From Hedera helix (Eukaryota > Streptophyta > Magnoliopsida > Apiales > Araliaceae), in NCBI GenBank assembly GCA_947179155.2, contig OX359278.1, positions 30,570,773-30,634,772 of the forward strand: 64,000 nucleotides of DNA. Reading direction: 5' to 3'. The first letter of the stretch is position 1. Each line of letters opens with the position of its first letter. The position numbers and the translations under genes were made by a program. The notes under the pieces were generated by a model. That model ran no database searches, was not told the origin of the DNA, and saw only the letters and a program-made list of their open reading frames with translations. Positions 34,001-46,560 of this stretch are shown here, in pieces.

Positions 34001-35851
34001 GGTATTACCTATCTTGTATGGAATGGTGAACATACCTGGATCTTTATATTTTTGGGGCATTTTTCTTTAAAGAACAGTAGATACATTCTCTCCAGCTATC
34101 ACTTTTTCATCATCTTCTAATTTTCTTTTATTAGTGCATAATTCTTTTAAAAAATTTGCATACCTTGACACTTGTTTGATGACATCTAGTAATGGAATGT
34201 TCACCTCTACCTTCCTAAAAATCTCTAGAATCTCCTTCTCTTACTCATCCTTCTTTAAAGGGTTAATCTTAAGCTGAGTAGGAGGGTTAGGAATTAATTT
34301 TAAAATTTATGCCTCCTCTTTAGCTTATCTCATCAAATTCCATTGTAGCTCTTGGTGTATCCAACTGTTTTCCCACTCCTCAATGTGATAGCACAAGCAT
34401 TCTCTCTTAGGTAGACAACTGTTTGTGAGGGTAGCTTCCCTGAATCTTGAGAATCCAATCGACCTACTATTGTAGCCAACTGACTTATCTAATTCTTTAG
34501 ATGATGAATGGTAGTATTTATATCTTGTTGGAACCTCTGGGTCTGATTCATGAAGGATGTCGTTTGATTCATGAAGGCTTTAAACATATCCTCAAGTGAC
34601 GTCATAAAATTGGCAAGTACTATATGTCGACGTGGGTACTACTGTTGAGGCTATTAGAATCCTTGCTGCCTGTTTGGAAAAGCATTTTATGGTGTTAGGA
34701 GCCTATTTCCTCCATAGCTCTGATTGGGATGATCCCTCCATCCTGGATTGTAAATGTTGGAATATGGATCATAGCTGCGTTAGGGTTGTTCTTGGAAGTT
34801 TTCCGTTGCGTTGGCTTGTTATGTGATGTCATCTTCTTGCAATGTGGGGCAAACATTCGTAGTATGATCTGATAGTAAATAAATCACACACGTCTTTGCA
34901 ACTAGTATGTTCCCTACAGACAACTGACAAACTATAATAATTAAATTCTAAATTTGTTGTTCTATATCGCATAAGCTAACTTCATTCACTACTTTGGGTG
35001 TGCGGTCCATCCTAGTTCTATATTGTTGTAAGTTGGCCGCCATGTTTGCAATTAAATTCTTTGCAGCCTCCGGAGTCTTATCTACTAGTGCTCATCCACT
35101 TGCAGCATCAATCATATTCCTAACCATTGGTAGCAATCCTTCATGGAAGTACTGGATTAGGTGTTGATCGTCAATTTGGTGTGGTGGACAGCTCGAGCAT
35201 AACTTCTTGAATCTTTCCTGGTACTCATAAAAAGTTCCTCCACTGAACTATCTAATGGCTCATATCTCTTTACTTATGTTGGTTACTCTTAAAGCAGGGA
35301 AATACTTCTCCAAGAATAGCCTTTTTCATATCATTCCACGATTGTATCGAACCGGAGGGAAGATAATACAACCAATCATTTGCCAAGTATGTCAATGAGA
35401 AGGGAAAAGCTCTTAGCTTAATCTGCTCTTCAGTAACTCCTTGTGGCTTCATGGTAAAACACACCATGTGGAACTCCTTTAGATGCTTGTATGGATCTTC
35501 ACCTGTAAGACCACGAAATATAGGCCAAAAATAAATTAGTCCTTATTTTAATTCAAAAGCAACGTCTAAAACAGGATATTCTATACATAATGGTTGATGG
35601 TGTAAATTAGGAATTGTCAACTCCCTCATAGTCTTATTATTGTTGTTTACAACCATCTCTTCTTCTGGATCACTGGATGAACTGTTTAACAGCAACTCAA
35701 GTGCTATGTTAAGGCCCGATGATGGAACAAAAGCTTCTTCGGAATCAGTAACTGTGCGTCTGGATTGACGAGTTTCCTTCCTTAACCTTCCTGTAGTCTT
35801 CTTTATTTCTGGATCAAAATTCAATTTGCCAGATTGAGTGGATCGTGTCAT
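34001..35851 (-). pseudogene. Gag (G)
   Basis: Start codon at 35851: MTRSTQSGKLNFDPEIKKT, a basic N-terminus. Then TMRELTIPNLHHQPLCIEYP, GLTGEDPYKHLKEFHMVC, GVTEEQIKLRAFPFSLTYLA and DWLYYLPSGSIQSW. After decayed sequence come TNVCPTLQEDD (zinc-knuckle remnant), SYDPYSNIYNPGWRDHPN, TIHHLKN and ISQLATIVGRL, then ENACAITLRSGKQL. Stops and frameshifts are numerous in the second half; 34001-34590 is nearly unreadable linker. It is the full-length counterpart of the gag halves in A and B. Confidence 0.88.
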
Positions 35852-35894
35852 AAACTACAAATAATTTAAACAAAAAATAAATTAAAACAAACAC

Positions 35895-35912
35895 TTCCCA
35901 GCAACGGTGCCA
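35895..35912 (-). other. Primer-binding site of G (tRNA-Asp, decayed)
   Basis: Element strand TGGCACCGTTGCTGGGAA, three changes from the perfect Asp PBS, five bases after the LTR. Confidence 0.85.
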
Positions 35913-35917
35913 AAATT

Positions 35918-37295
35918 TGGTAAGTTGTCGTTATGCTACCAAAATTAAAACCTTACATATACTGTATAAATACAAAATTCAACATAGTGATAAGCAAGGG
36001 TCGATCCCATAAAGAATAGTATTATTTTTAATTTATTCTAAAGTTTCTAGCAATAAACAAAGGCAAATAATAAAGAAGGGGTTTTGAATTAATGTAATTA
36101 ACTAAATAAATGAATATAATTTAATAAGTTTAACCCATAAATTAAAGACTTCAGTCCTTCGGGTCATTCTCACCTTTACAATTAATAGATCAATCAATTA
36201 GAATATATTTATATCCTTTCATAAAACTAATAATCCTAAGCAACAACAAGCTCTGCTACCTAAAAATTTTCTTAATTTTAATCTAACAAAACAAGCTCTT
36301 CATTATATTTTAACCATTATACAACCTAGAACAAGCTCTCTACATTTAATATAATTGTAGCATTAATAATGAGAAAATTAGATTATTCTAAGCAATAATC
36401 TCATAAACTCGGACTATATAGCTTATATCATGATAACCATAGCAATAAACAAAAGCTTAAGCACAATCATCTATCATTATTCACTACCAATGATTAGGGA
36501 CAATATCAATTATACGTAATATAATCCATAAACCTAGCAATTGATAATAACTTGATCAATCTTACGAGCTCTAATCAAACCAATCAAGATTAACATCAAA
36601 TAGCAATTAAAATTATCACGAATAATTTTATATAAAAAGAAAGAAATAATATTACAGAACTGATTTAACCATTAATTGTAATTGGGTTTAAAATCCCCTA
36701 GAATTGAATTGAAAACTTAGCATGACATGCTCTCAATCTTTCATCCAAATCTTGATGAATAAATGAATGAGAATCCCCCAATTACAAAACTCTAATGTTT
36801 ATTTATTTCTATGAAATCTTACCCCTACAATTGATAGGAGAATTAATTACAAGGTAAATCTAAGCAACTATGAAAATAAAATCCTAATTACAAGGCGCAG
36901 TCCCTCGGCCGAGGCGCCTTCTAAACTCGTCGTCTACGCATTCGTCTAGGTTACATCACGCTAGGACGTGATCTTTATTCATAAAAACTGCGCCAGGGCA
37001 TAGTCACTATTCCCCTGTTGACTTTTTTTGACTTCTTTCCCATTTTGCTTATTTCTCCATTTTTTTTCTATAAAATCAATTTAGAATAAATATCAATGTA
37101 ATTAAACACAAATGAATTATAAAAACTATGAATTAAGGAATAAAAACATAATAAAATTGATTCCTACCACTTCTTCCTTTAATTCAGAATTATTATTTTT
37201 TTATTGATTTTGTTTGTGTATTTTAATTATAAATATAAAAAATCTAATAATCAAAATACAAAAAATAAATAAAAATTGAATAATAAAAATGCACA
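35918..37295 (-). repeat. Athila/Tat-like LTR shared by G and K
   Basis: Element strand TGTGCATTTT ... CAACTTACCA, 1,378 bp. Upstream of it is a polypurine tract (so it is a 3' LTR for K) and downstream a PBS (so it is a 5' LTR for G). Its end resembles the CACACCA end and leader of A and B. A GC-rich patch lies at 36893-37010. Confidence 0.8.
36893..37010 (-). other. GC-rich patch in the G/K LTR
   Basis: Contains the inverted repeat AAGGCGC...GGCGCCTT around CCCTCGGCCGAG, plus CTACGCATTCG and TGCGCCAGGGC. It is unlike the AT-rich rest of the LTR and similar in character to the patches in the other LTRs. Confidence 0.5.
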
Positions 37296-37297
37296 AT

Positions 37298-37311
37298 CCC
37301 CCCCCCCCCAT
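37298..37311 (-). other. Polypurine tract of K
   Basis: Element strand TATGGGGGGGGGGGGAT adjoins the LTR start and is preceded by TTGAGGACAATGCA, the usual lead-in in this lineage. Confidence 0.8.
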
Positions 37312-37479
37312 ACCTAAGTCATGCATTGTCCTCAACGTATATAAATGAAGAATAGAGAACAAAAAAATGTAAAAATTGTACCTCTATGTGGGGGTAGGAA
37401 CTAGATGGAAATAATGTACAAAAGAAATATATATTTACAAAACTTACAAATACAATTGCAGTGTTAGTCATTCTGAATA

Positions 37480-37700
37480 GTGTGGGTTAACAAGGTACAC
37501 CGCCTCCTCTAGTTCGTTCGATTTTTCTAAAAAGGGTTTAAGTCATTGACCATTCACTTTGAAAATTGCCCCACTCTTTAGATTTTCAATATCGACTGCC
37601 CCGTGAGGCTAAACTGCTTTCACTACAAAAGGTTCATCCCATCTAGAACTTAATTTGCCAAGAAATACGTAACGCACCAGAAATCCCAACATTCCTTATT
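37480..37700 (-). pseudogene. Integrase C-terminus of Athila/Tat-like element K
   Basis: Reads LVRYVFLGKLSSRWDEPFVV, then a stop, PHGAVDIENLKSGAIFKVNG, a stop and LKPFLEKSNELEEAVYLV. This is the KLRSRWDGPF...VFKVNGHRLKPY segment near the end of Athila/Tat integrase. It lies 180 bases upstream of the polypurine tract. The sequence upstream (37700-37850) is not recognisable. It may belong to the same copy as the RT at 63322-64000. Confidence 0.85.
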
Positions 37701-37915
37701 TAATCCAATTATGTCTGGATAATGTAATCATTAATCTTAAAATCATATTAACGACGATCTCGTGTGTTAAAACTTAACATGTAACCTTTAAAAACCAAGT
37801 CTTTGACCATAATGCGGTCCATATTTTTTTTTATAAAAAAAACTTACTATCAATCACTTTACTAGAACTTAGATCATATACAAATAAGTTATGACCTAGT
37901 CTATTATATTTCATA

Positions 37916-37917
<2 letters not shown>

Positions 37918-37952
<35 letters not shown>
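37918..37952 (+). repeat. (TA)n microsatellite
   Basis: About 16 TA units near the left edge of L. Confidence 0.9.
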
Positions 37953-37955
<3 letters not shown>

Positions 37956-38327
37956 ACATAACCTATAAATAAAATTTCGCCATGAACTATTCATACATGG
38001 TCATGTTTACATATACCTATAAACATACATGCATCATACCTGTACCTGTTTACATATCTCTGTACTGGATATACAAATTTATCACATGTAGAATTTGACT
38101 AACAATAATATCTTAATCTTATATCATTACAATCTTTTCTTAAATAATACATACTTACAACATCCATCCCTACGGACTCACAAACGTTCGTTGCTTGCAC
38201 ATAATACAGATACACTTAATAAATTCTCTTCATGCTTAACAATGCATTCACATTCTTTTACCTTTAGCCGCACCAGAATCCTCCGGCCTTCTCGTACTTT
38301 ACCTGAAATGTTAGTTCATAGCAAGAG

Positions 38328-38342
38328 TGAGCATAAAGCTCA
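38328..38342 (-). other. Conserved LTR hairpin, L
   Basis: Element strand TGAGC, TTTAT, GCTCA: a perfect 5-bp stem with a 5-base loop. Confidence 0.55.
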
Positions 38343-39149
38343 ACAAGTCAATCAGATAACACATTACATGCTTGCGGTTTATAATATGCATCATGCCTCT
38401 TTACTTTATCATGTTATACTTAATGTCACATATTTCACTTAACAGTTAGCACACGTAGTTCCACGGAATGCACATTTTCACTACCACATAGTTCACGTAT
38501 AATAATTAGTACATTCTAGTCTGAAGAACTTGCTTGATACGCATTTATTTTACTTAACCTATACTGCCTCGCTTGGCCTTTCTGTATTTTCTTGACCGTC
38601 TTGTCGGTCTACTACTTCGATCGCTATCTGTAAACATTGCACTATATGCATTAATATAGAATCATAAACTTTCTATAACTTATCAAACTTAAACTATAAT
38701 TGCTTAACCATTTAACTCTATTCATTTCACTTTTAATGTATTATACCCTATTTAGGTTAATAATACATCCTAGCTTGTCTCCGACCTAGCACACAAGCAT
38801 TACAATGCTTTTATATACCTAAAGGTATATTATAGTATACCATTTTCCATTTCATTTCCTTAATATCCTTTACTCTTGATTACCTCTACTGGTAATATCT
38901 TACCATGATTAGGTCCTATATAATCGTAATATCGGTTCATGCATTGGTTACATAAATGTGTATGTTAAACCTTGTCATACAAATTATCACTTAACTTTAC
39001 ATAACCTTATCACGGAACATATAGTTCATTTATACCTTAACAACTACCACATTGATTATTTTTATCAATTTGTGGCTTATATTTCTTGTCTCTATCATTT
39101 TATATCAAAACATTTCAATTTGAACTTAAAATTAAAATTTCTTGGCTGG

Positions 39150-39320
39150 AACAGTACATCTCGCCTCAGCGAGATGTTTTGCCTGGAAGATCTCGCTGGC
39201 TGCAAGATCTTCTCGGCCACACCGCACTCCGGTGCCCCCTGATTTTGCCCTGGCAAACTTCTTCACAGAGCACTGCACCCCGGCGCAGTTTCCAGTTCAA
39301 ATAACTGTGCCCCGACGCAG
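39150..39320 (-). other. GC-rich structured patch in L
   Basis: Two perfect hairpins: ACATCTCGC-CTCA-GCGAGATGT (39156-39177) and GAAGATCT-11 bases-AGATCTTC (39186-39212). Then come repeated motifs CCGCACTCCGGTGCCC, CTGCACCCCGGCGCAG and CTGTGCCCCGACGCAG. Surrounding DNA is AT-rich. Short plus-strand ORFs here have no homology I can recognise. Confidence 0.6.
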
Positions 39321-41843
39321 TACTGGTTTTTCTGGAAAAAAAATCTTTCAAAAATCCATGCTATTTTTTCCCTTTTTTTGTAAAACTTGATTCTAACATG
39401 TCACATAACACATATAATAAATAATTGACTTGTTTGGGCCTTCAAAACATTTAAAACTTTTCAAATGGTTTCATTTTTCCAAAGTTTCCATTTTAGGCGT
39501 CGACGAACGTTTTAAAATGTTTAAAATCCAAAATTGTCGCCATTGACACCAAATGACTTTCAAAATGAATCTAACACGTGTATTTACGTAAAACTTAGTT
39601 ATTTGGCCTTATTAAATCATTAATTATCCAAAATGGCCAAAAATCATACGTTGGTGGAATTTTGTCAAATTATGAAATTTCACCCTTAAGCGCAACTTGA
39701 AATCTTGAACTTTATGCACCACATACATTACCACATACACATTTAACAACTTTGTAAGTCCATATTACTTCTATATGCACATTCTAATGCACTTTAAAGA
39801 CTATGATTTGATCTATATGCAAATCATAGCCTAGTATTGTAACTTTCCTTCATAAAACATGTGTTTCAACCTTTAAAGCTTTTAGTATACTATCTAACAT
39901 GAAATTTCTCATGTATCTAACATGAAATTTCTCATGTATCCAACATGATCAGCACTCTCAACTTGGTTTCCATCATGTCTAACAACATATAACACATGAT
40001 CATGCTTAAATCATAGTTTTTAGCCTTGAATATGTGCATGAATAGTGCACCACCTTTGTTCTAGTAAACTTGAACTTAGGGTTTCATGATAAAGCAATCA
40101 AGAAGCATGTAACTTACATAAATCACATACTCAATACATATATCCTAAAAATATAAGCATGGCTTCATCTATTCTTGCATATAAGCACATAAACATCAAG
40201 TTTTAATATAAGAACATGGTTATACCTTCTTATGGCTCTTCTTCTCCTTGCCACAAAGCTTGCTAAAGATAAATTCTCCACTTTGATGGCTTGTTCTCCT
40301 TCCCTTGCTCATTTTTCCATCAATTTCTTGAGCTTCTTATGGAACCCTAGCTTTTCTTGCTCTTTTCTCTCTTAGTTAGCAACTTTGGGGTTATAAAAAA
40401 AGATGACTAAAGCTAACAAGCTTATACTTACAAATTATATACATACACATATTGTGTGTATATCTTCCAACACTTAACCAAGCTTTAGTTAACTTACTCA
40501 TGCATAGTTAGGGGCATTCATGCTAATTCACATTGATAACTAAGGATAGCTTGGTTATTACACCATTCTAGGATACCATGGTCATTTCTTACATTGACAA
40601 GGGCACTTTGGACAATTGCCAAATTCTCAAGACAATTAAATTCCAATAAAATCATAATTTACTCATTTTTGCTCCAATTCAAGTCCTTTTTTATCCAACT
40701 TTGTTTCCATAGGCTTGAATTTTATTGCTCATCAAACTAATCCATACTTGACTTGTCCCATATCACTTATCACACTTCCAAATGCTAATTTTATTAATTA
40801 ATTATAATAATTTATAAAAAATTACCAATTTGCATAACATTCATTCTCAATTATCTAGAAACACTTTTTGATTCTATATTCAATCAATTCAAATTTTTGA
40901 CATCTCAATATAGTCGAATTGGTCACTTTTTACATAAACCGCTTTCTTGAGAAGTGAACCTCAACCGGATTACTAAAATCCATTCCTTTAATCATATAAC
41001 TCATAATACATTCATTACGACTTTACGTCCTTTCACTTATTTACTTAGTACATATGATGTCAATTTAAACCATTCTTGCATACAGCTTCCTTTCTACACA
41101 TTCTTGGGGTTATTACATTCTGTAATTACACATCGTGACATATGATTATCTTCTTTTAATCCATAGATATCTATTTCTTAATAACTTCAAACATTCAACA
41201 ATCGTTAATCGTATCATTCCTTTAATCCTTAATTGACTGAATATATCATACGGTTCCTTCTTTACTGCACATACACACCTCACATTGTCATCCTCGTAAC
41301 CTAGCATCTCAGGGCCTACTCATTAAGCTAGTTATTAATATTCATGACTAAGCATCAATTCACATACATATTCTTATTTCCTTTATTCTCTAACTTTAAT
41401 TTCTTCTTCCTTTATCAGATCAATACACACACACATATTCATACGTTCAAGCTATTACCTAATAACACAATAGTGTCTTACACTGATTCCTTTTAAACTA
41501 CCATACTGTGGGTATTACAATCAATCATTCATCTTTAAATCCATTAAATTACTATTTAACCATCAAAATTCATATTCATAATAATTTCATTATCTGATAC
41601 ATTACTAATGCACCTTAAATAACTAACTGGTTTATAAACATTTTATAAACTCTTATTCACACTAAGAGTCCTTCTATATTTATTCAACCACATAGGTCAC
41701 TTATAACACATTGATCACATAATACTTCATATTTAATCACTCTTACAACATTCTGTCATTCAACACTAGGTTTTATCTTATAACCTTTACTAAATTAATC
41801 AAAATCCTCATTTGGAAATTTTGTAAAAATTCGGGATGTCACA

Positions 41844-42855
41844 TTCACCCCTACTTCAAAAAAATTCATCCTCGAAATTGCTGTATACTTATATCTTGCT
41901 CATTTCAACATTCATATCTCTTTGCATTCATTTCATCTCAATTAGGTTTTCAACCAACCTTTACATTCTCTCTCTCTACCCATCTTACCCCTTTCTATCA
42001 TTCATTCCAGGAGACTGGAATGTCTTTCAGGAATCTTCACAATTGTTCAATAACTGTGAAGCAGTATGAATAAATAGGAATAGCTTTTCCATAAAACTTT
42101 TTCTTTTTAAAACAATCTTTTGCTTTTGCTGAGGGGTCACAAAGACCATGAACATATTAAAAATATTAACAATCACAAAGACTGAGAATATCCACGGGTC
42201 ATAAACACCAGGAACATGAGTTACAACGCAGCCATGCCACTCCTTTTCCCTGGCCTATTGGTACGCTAGGTGATCAGCCTATTGTACCCTTTTCCTTTGC
42301 TTTTTGGGTTGAACCACGCTAACCAACCCACATATCATATCCCCTTTTTAAGGTTGTTCGCATCAGACTTTAAAAATATTTTCCTTTATCCATTTATGGA
42401 TTTAAAACATTTACTCATTTCTTTAGTAAAATAATCTAGCTAAAACAAATGGCATAGACTCACATCATCAAGCCGTTCATACATTGCAAACTTGAAACTT
42501 TTCAGAAATTCATTTTCACTTCATTGGCTCAAAACTTGAATCCAAGAAAAATCTTTTAAACGGTTTCATAATACTTCACTATCTTAGCAGTACATTGAGA
42601 ATTCAGTCGTTCAAGACCTCTTAATACCGTACCGTCATAGAAGTACGTTGAGAATTCTGCCATTTTATTATTTCACACCATCTTCAATAGTGTGACAATA
42701 ATTTCATAAATACATTTTGAAGTTTTCAAATAACTTTGTCTAGCCAAATCAATTGGTATAGACCATGAATCAAAGAATTTTAAAAGAACTTTTCGATACT
42801 CGAGCAAAATATTTTCATTGCACCAACGTGCGAGAATAAGCACATTTTAACCCTT
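41844..42855 (-). other. Internal 3' region of element L
   Basis: Starts with the polypurine tract (element strand GAAGTAGGGGTGAA) preceded by ATTTCGAGGA. Read on the minus strand it is homologous to the noncoding internal region of I (48100-49648). It shares the block around TTATTGAACAATTGT and two copies of the TATGCCA...GGCTAGAC motif. No coding. It meets a plus-strand copy at ~42856. Confidence 0.7.
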
Positions 42856-42856
42856 A

Positions 42857-43075
42857 TATGGGCAGGGAATTTGTGCTTAGTTTTAGAACCACTTAGCTTC
42901 TTATATTAATATAGTGGTTGAGTTGAACAGTTCTTTGTATGCGCAGAGAATTTGTTCTTAGTTTAACGACAGCTTACCTTTTTATATTGATTAGTGACCG
43001 AGTTGACCAATTTCTTGTATGGGTAGGAGATTGTGTTTGGTTTGACAACCACTTAGCTTTCTATAATGATAATCG
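42857..43075 (+). repeat. ~80-bp tandem repeat, internal region I'
   Basis: 2.7 units, each beginning TATGGGCAGGGAATTTGTG and running to GAGTTGAACAGTTCTTTG. Unit starts are at 42857, 42938 and 43018. The same array occurs at 48114-48330 (starts 48114, 48195, 48275). Confidence 0.85.
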
Positions 43076-43846
43076 ATTAAAACCTGGTGTTGTGCTATTC
43101 AATGTATATATGGTGAGAATGTGATTCTTTTCTCATAGTATATCATATTGGTATAAAATATTGAGGTTAGGTGCATGTTCTAAAAACTCACACGTATGAT
43201 AAGTTCGTGACTCATAATCGTATGGTGGAGTCCCTCAGCGAATGGACACTTTGTTCTGACTAGGATAATTTCCTCAACCCATATAATTGTGTTAAGTTCC
43301 TGAACTCATAATATGTGGTAAGTTTGATGAACAATGAGTCTGGGTTGAGTTGAGTAGAAAGATTAAAACTATACTAGATATAGTTATTAAGCTGAAAAAA
43401 GATGATGAGTAAAATTGGTGATTATTTGAGGTTTTCAAATATTCCAAATTTTCTAGCTATGCTAGACTTTGAAATTCTTAAAATCATGCTAAATTCGCAC
43501 TTATGTGCCTTTTGAAAGAAATGAATGATGATTTTCGATCGTTTTTGAAACGTTTAAATAAGGTTTTATGCCATTTGTATCGGCTAGACATTGTTAATTT
43601 TAACTTGAAGTGATGAAATTCAAGAATTTTATTGCACATGTGTACTCTTGAAGAGTTTAAAGTTCCGATTGATATCTGAACTATCATTGTTAGTCTATGC
43701 CAATTGTTTCGGCTAGACATTTGCATGTTTGACATTTAAAAGCTATCCAAACCTGTTGTTGGTACAGATTCTGAAGCTGAGAATAACCCATAATGGGGTG
43801 CAACCTAAATATCAGATAAATGATACAAAGAGAATCTGGACATGTA

Positions 43847-43946
43847 ACCTAAGAGGGTCAATCAAGAGACTGATGCCTCAATAGACGTTCACGATTACCT
43901 AAGAGGGTCAATCAAGAGACTGATGCCTCAACAGATGTTCACGGTT
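43847..43946 (+). repeat. 50-bp tandem duplication in I'
   Basis: Two copies of ACCTAAGAGGGTCAATCAAG plus 30 bases ending GTTCACG. The same duplication is present at 49107-49206 in I, so it predates the tandem. A third diverged copy (AATAGGGTCAATCGAATGAT) follows near 44038. Confidence 0.9.
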
Positions 43947-45584
43947 TAGGTGACCACTCAGCATTTAAAATCAATTATCACTTATGAAATTATGCATTGA
44001 TTATATCGAACTTATATTATTGAATTATTTTGTAATCTAATAGGGTCAATCGAATGATTGATTCCTTGGCATTTGCTCATGGTCTTTTATGACCTTTCAT
44101 TCAGATATGACATTATTTTAAAGGAATTATTTTTACTTCCTAATTATTCAAGCTCCTTCACAATTATTGAACAATTGTTGAAGAATTCTAGGAAATATCC
44201 CAATATTCTGGTAATTGAATGGGTAAAAGTGTAAATTTTAGAGGAAATTGGTCATAGAATTAGATGATTAATAAAGAATCCTCAAGGAATGGGAAATTTG
44301 TTACGTTAGATCGAGAACCTAATGGGCAGAATGAACAAAAATAAGTATGTTGTAATTTCGAGGAGGAAATTCTTATAAGAAGGGGTGAATGTAATATTCC
44401 TGATATTTCAGAAGATTTTTAAATAAGATATTAGATGATGAAATAAAGGTTGAAGTTAAAACCTACATTTGGAGAAGTAAAAGGTATAGAAAATGAGTAA
44501 ACATTTGACCCTAATCTTTGTTTAAGGATTTAAATGTGAGTGAATGTAGGTTTTCAAATTTTAAAATCTATAATTTGATTATTATATATACTTTGAGATA
44601 TATTAATAATAAAGTAATATAATATCTTTAAAGTTCAATGAATGTATTTGACTAAAGAAAATTATGTAAGAAGTTTTTTATGTGATGTATGAGGAAATTT
44701 ATTAAGGAAATAAATTTCAATTTGAGAAAAAAAAAATCAGATTTCGTGAAGGTGTATATGTATAGATACATATATACTTAGAGGTACGCTAATTATATTT
44801 TAGTCGATCATGATAAATGATTAATTGAATTAATCATCAAGAACACTATAAAGTTTAATATATTAATTAAACAAACTTATGAAAGTTAAACCTTGAATAG
44901 TAATTTAAGATATCCCAAATTAGTAAATTGAAAAGAGATAAGCTAGGTATTGTGGTGGTAATTAAAATTAAACCTAACCTAGTGGCCAAGTGATTGGAAA
45001 TTTAATAATAGTCCAAAATCTATGTTTTCTTTTAATTTTTATGATAGAAATGTTATCTTTGAGCTCATTGTGCTTATAATCATGCTAGACATGTTTATAT
45101 AGGATGTCATGTGATTTAAATGTGTAGTGGTTGGGGTTTATGTAGAAAAATCTAGTAAAATGATTGAAAATATTTTTACCGACGAACAAAACGTAGTTTG
45201 TTCGAATAAATGACACATTTTGAAATCTACAAATTATTTTTATGGTTTTATATTTTTGGAAATATATGGGTAAGTTAAGAACAAAATCCCTTTTGAATCA
45301 CCCAAAAAGGTGTTAAAATGAGCAAGTTATGCACGTTTGACCAAACACGCCTTATTGTCCAAGATCTTGCAGGAACAGTCCACTTTGAGCCAAATTTTTG
45401 AAATTAAAACTTATCCAAAAATAGTGTTTGAGCCCATAAAAGTATAGTTCGGGAAGTCACAATTCTATCGATACCTAGTAGAGCTCCATCGGAGTTATAG
45501 AACTCAAGTTATTAAGGTTTTTCCCCAAGACCCCATAGCTGGATAGAATCTGGAAAATGGCAAAGCTACTGCTAGTTTTTTCTT

Positions 45585-45665
45585 CTGTGAACCAGCCGGA
45601 ACATTCTGGCGACACCGAAATAACAACTGGTTCCGGTGACATGTCCTTGACGGAAGTTGCTTGGT
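45585..45665 (+). other. GC-rich patch, I left LTR
   Basis: GAACCAGCCGGAACATTCTG followed by CGACACCGAA and GGTTCCGGTGAC, with CCGG repeats. The copy in the right LTR is at 61465-61545. Confidence 0.5.
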
Positions 45666-45769
45666 TTTACATGTACTATTTTATAAAAATATGTTTGTAT
45701 TTTTAGCATATCATTTGGTAATTTTCATAATTAAAATGTGATTAAATCTTACTAACTAAAGAAAAAATG

Positions 45770-46560
45770 ATAAATTAATATTTTTAATTTCTGGAAAATC
45801 ATAAAACTGCTAATTACATATTATTTAAGTAATATTAAATATTAAGTAAAATTAATTATAAAATTAATTATTTTTAATAGTATTTGAGGTGTAAAGAGTA
45901 CACTAATTAACTCTTAATAATTAGATAAAATTACTAATAAATTATTATTAAATATTAAATATGTGATTTAAGTATTTCATAATAATATAAGAAAGATAAA
46001 TTAAATAAATAAATTATTTATTATTTAATTGAGAATTAAATAGTAAATAAAGATAAGTAATTAACTAATTGTTATTTAGTTAATATTAAATAATAATTAA
46101 AGAGAGATAAAATTTATAAATTAATTATTTATTATTTAAATAATAAATAAAGATAATTAAGAAATTAATTATTTTTTAATTAACATTAAATAATAATTAA
46201 AGGATGATTAAATTAAAGAATTTATTATTTATTATTTAATTAAGATTAAATAATAAGTAAGAGTAATTGATTAATTAATTATTATTTAATTAACATTAAA
46301 TGAGGATTAAATTATTAACTTAATTATTTATTATTTAATTAAGATTAAATAATAGGTAAGGATAATTAATTAATTTATGGTTATTTAATTGATGTTAAAT
46401 AATAATTAAAGGAGATTAAAATATGTAAGTTGATTATTTATCAATTAATTGAGGATTAATGATAAATAAGAAGGATTATCGGCACATGAATAATTAATTA
46501 TGGCGCAACGATAATTAAGGAGGGTTATCAGTTATTATAATAATAATAATAAATAAAGTA
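45770..46560 (+). repeat. AT-rich minisatellite-like region, I left LTR
   Basis: Repeated units of ~60-80 bp built from TTATTATTTAATTAAGATTA and AAATAATAAGTAAG-type blocks. The partner region is 61640-62400, with different unit numbers. Confidence 0.75.

Larger units (their letters stand above)
33070..35912 (-). mobile_element. Athila/Tat-like element G, truncated in RT
   Basis: Minus-strand element with a tRNA-Asp PBS (35895-35912), gag, protease and the start of RT, cut at 33070 where E's leader begins. Its 5' LTR is 35918-37295. No 3' part or TSD is found. Heavily mutated, probably old. Confidence 0.85.
37850..41843 (-). mobile_element. Chromovirus-type LTR L (left boundary uncertain)
   Basis: On the element strand it starts TGTGACATCCCG at 41843, directly after a polypurine tract, so it is a 3' LTR. 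It contains the conserved LTR hairpin (38328-38342) and a strong GC-rich patch. The expected TGTGACG-type end on the left was not found, so the LTR is probably truncated near 37.7-37.9 kb. No TSD. Length about 4 kb, in line with the LTRs D, H, I and J. Confidence 0.7.
42856..44389 (+). other. Second copy of the I internal region (I')
   Basis: Homologous base for base, with scattered changes, to 48110-49648. It ends with a polypurine tract AAGAAGGGGTGAA that adjoins the left LTR of I. Hence an upstream element of the same family shares that LTR. It lacks a PBS and a left LTR and is noncoding. It holds the ~80-bp repeats, the 50-bp repeats and two TATGCCA...GGCTAGAC motifs (43568 and 43697). 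Confidence 0.8.

Noticed and set aside
34632..34826. 64-codon plus-strand frame
   Set aside because: It lies opposite the decayed gag of G, whose minus-strand motifs are clear; a shadow frame.
38095..38442. 115-codon plus-strand frame in L
   Set aside because: Low-complexity LTR sequence overlapping the hairpin region; no homology recognised.
39142..39390. Overlapping frames in the GC-rich patch, possibly captured host exon
   Set aside because: Codon content follows the hairpins and CCGGCGCAG-type repeats; no protein family is recognisable, so capture remains untested.
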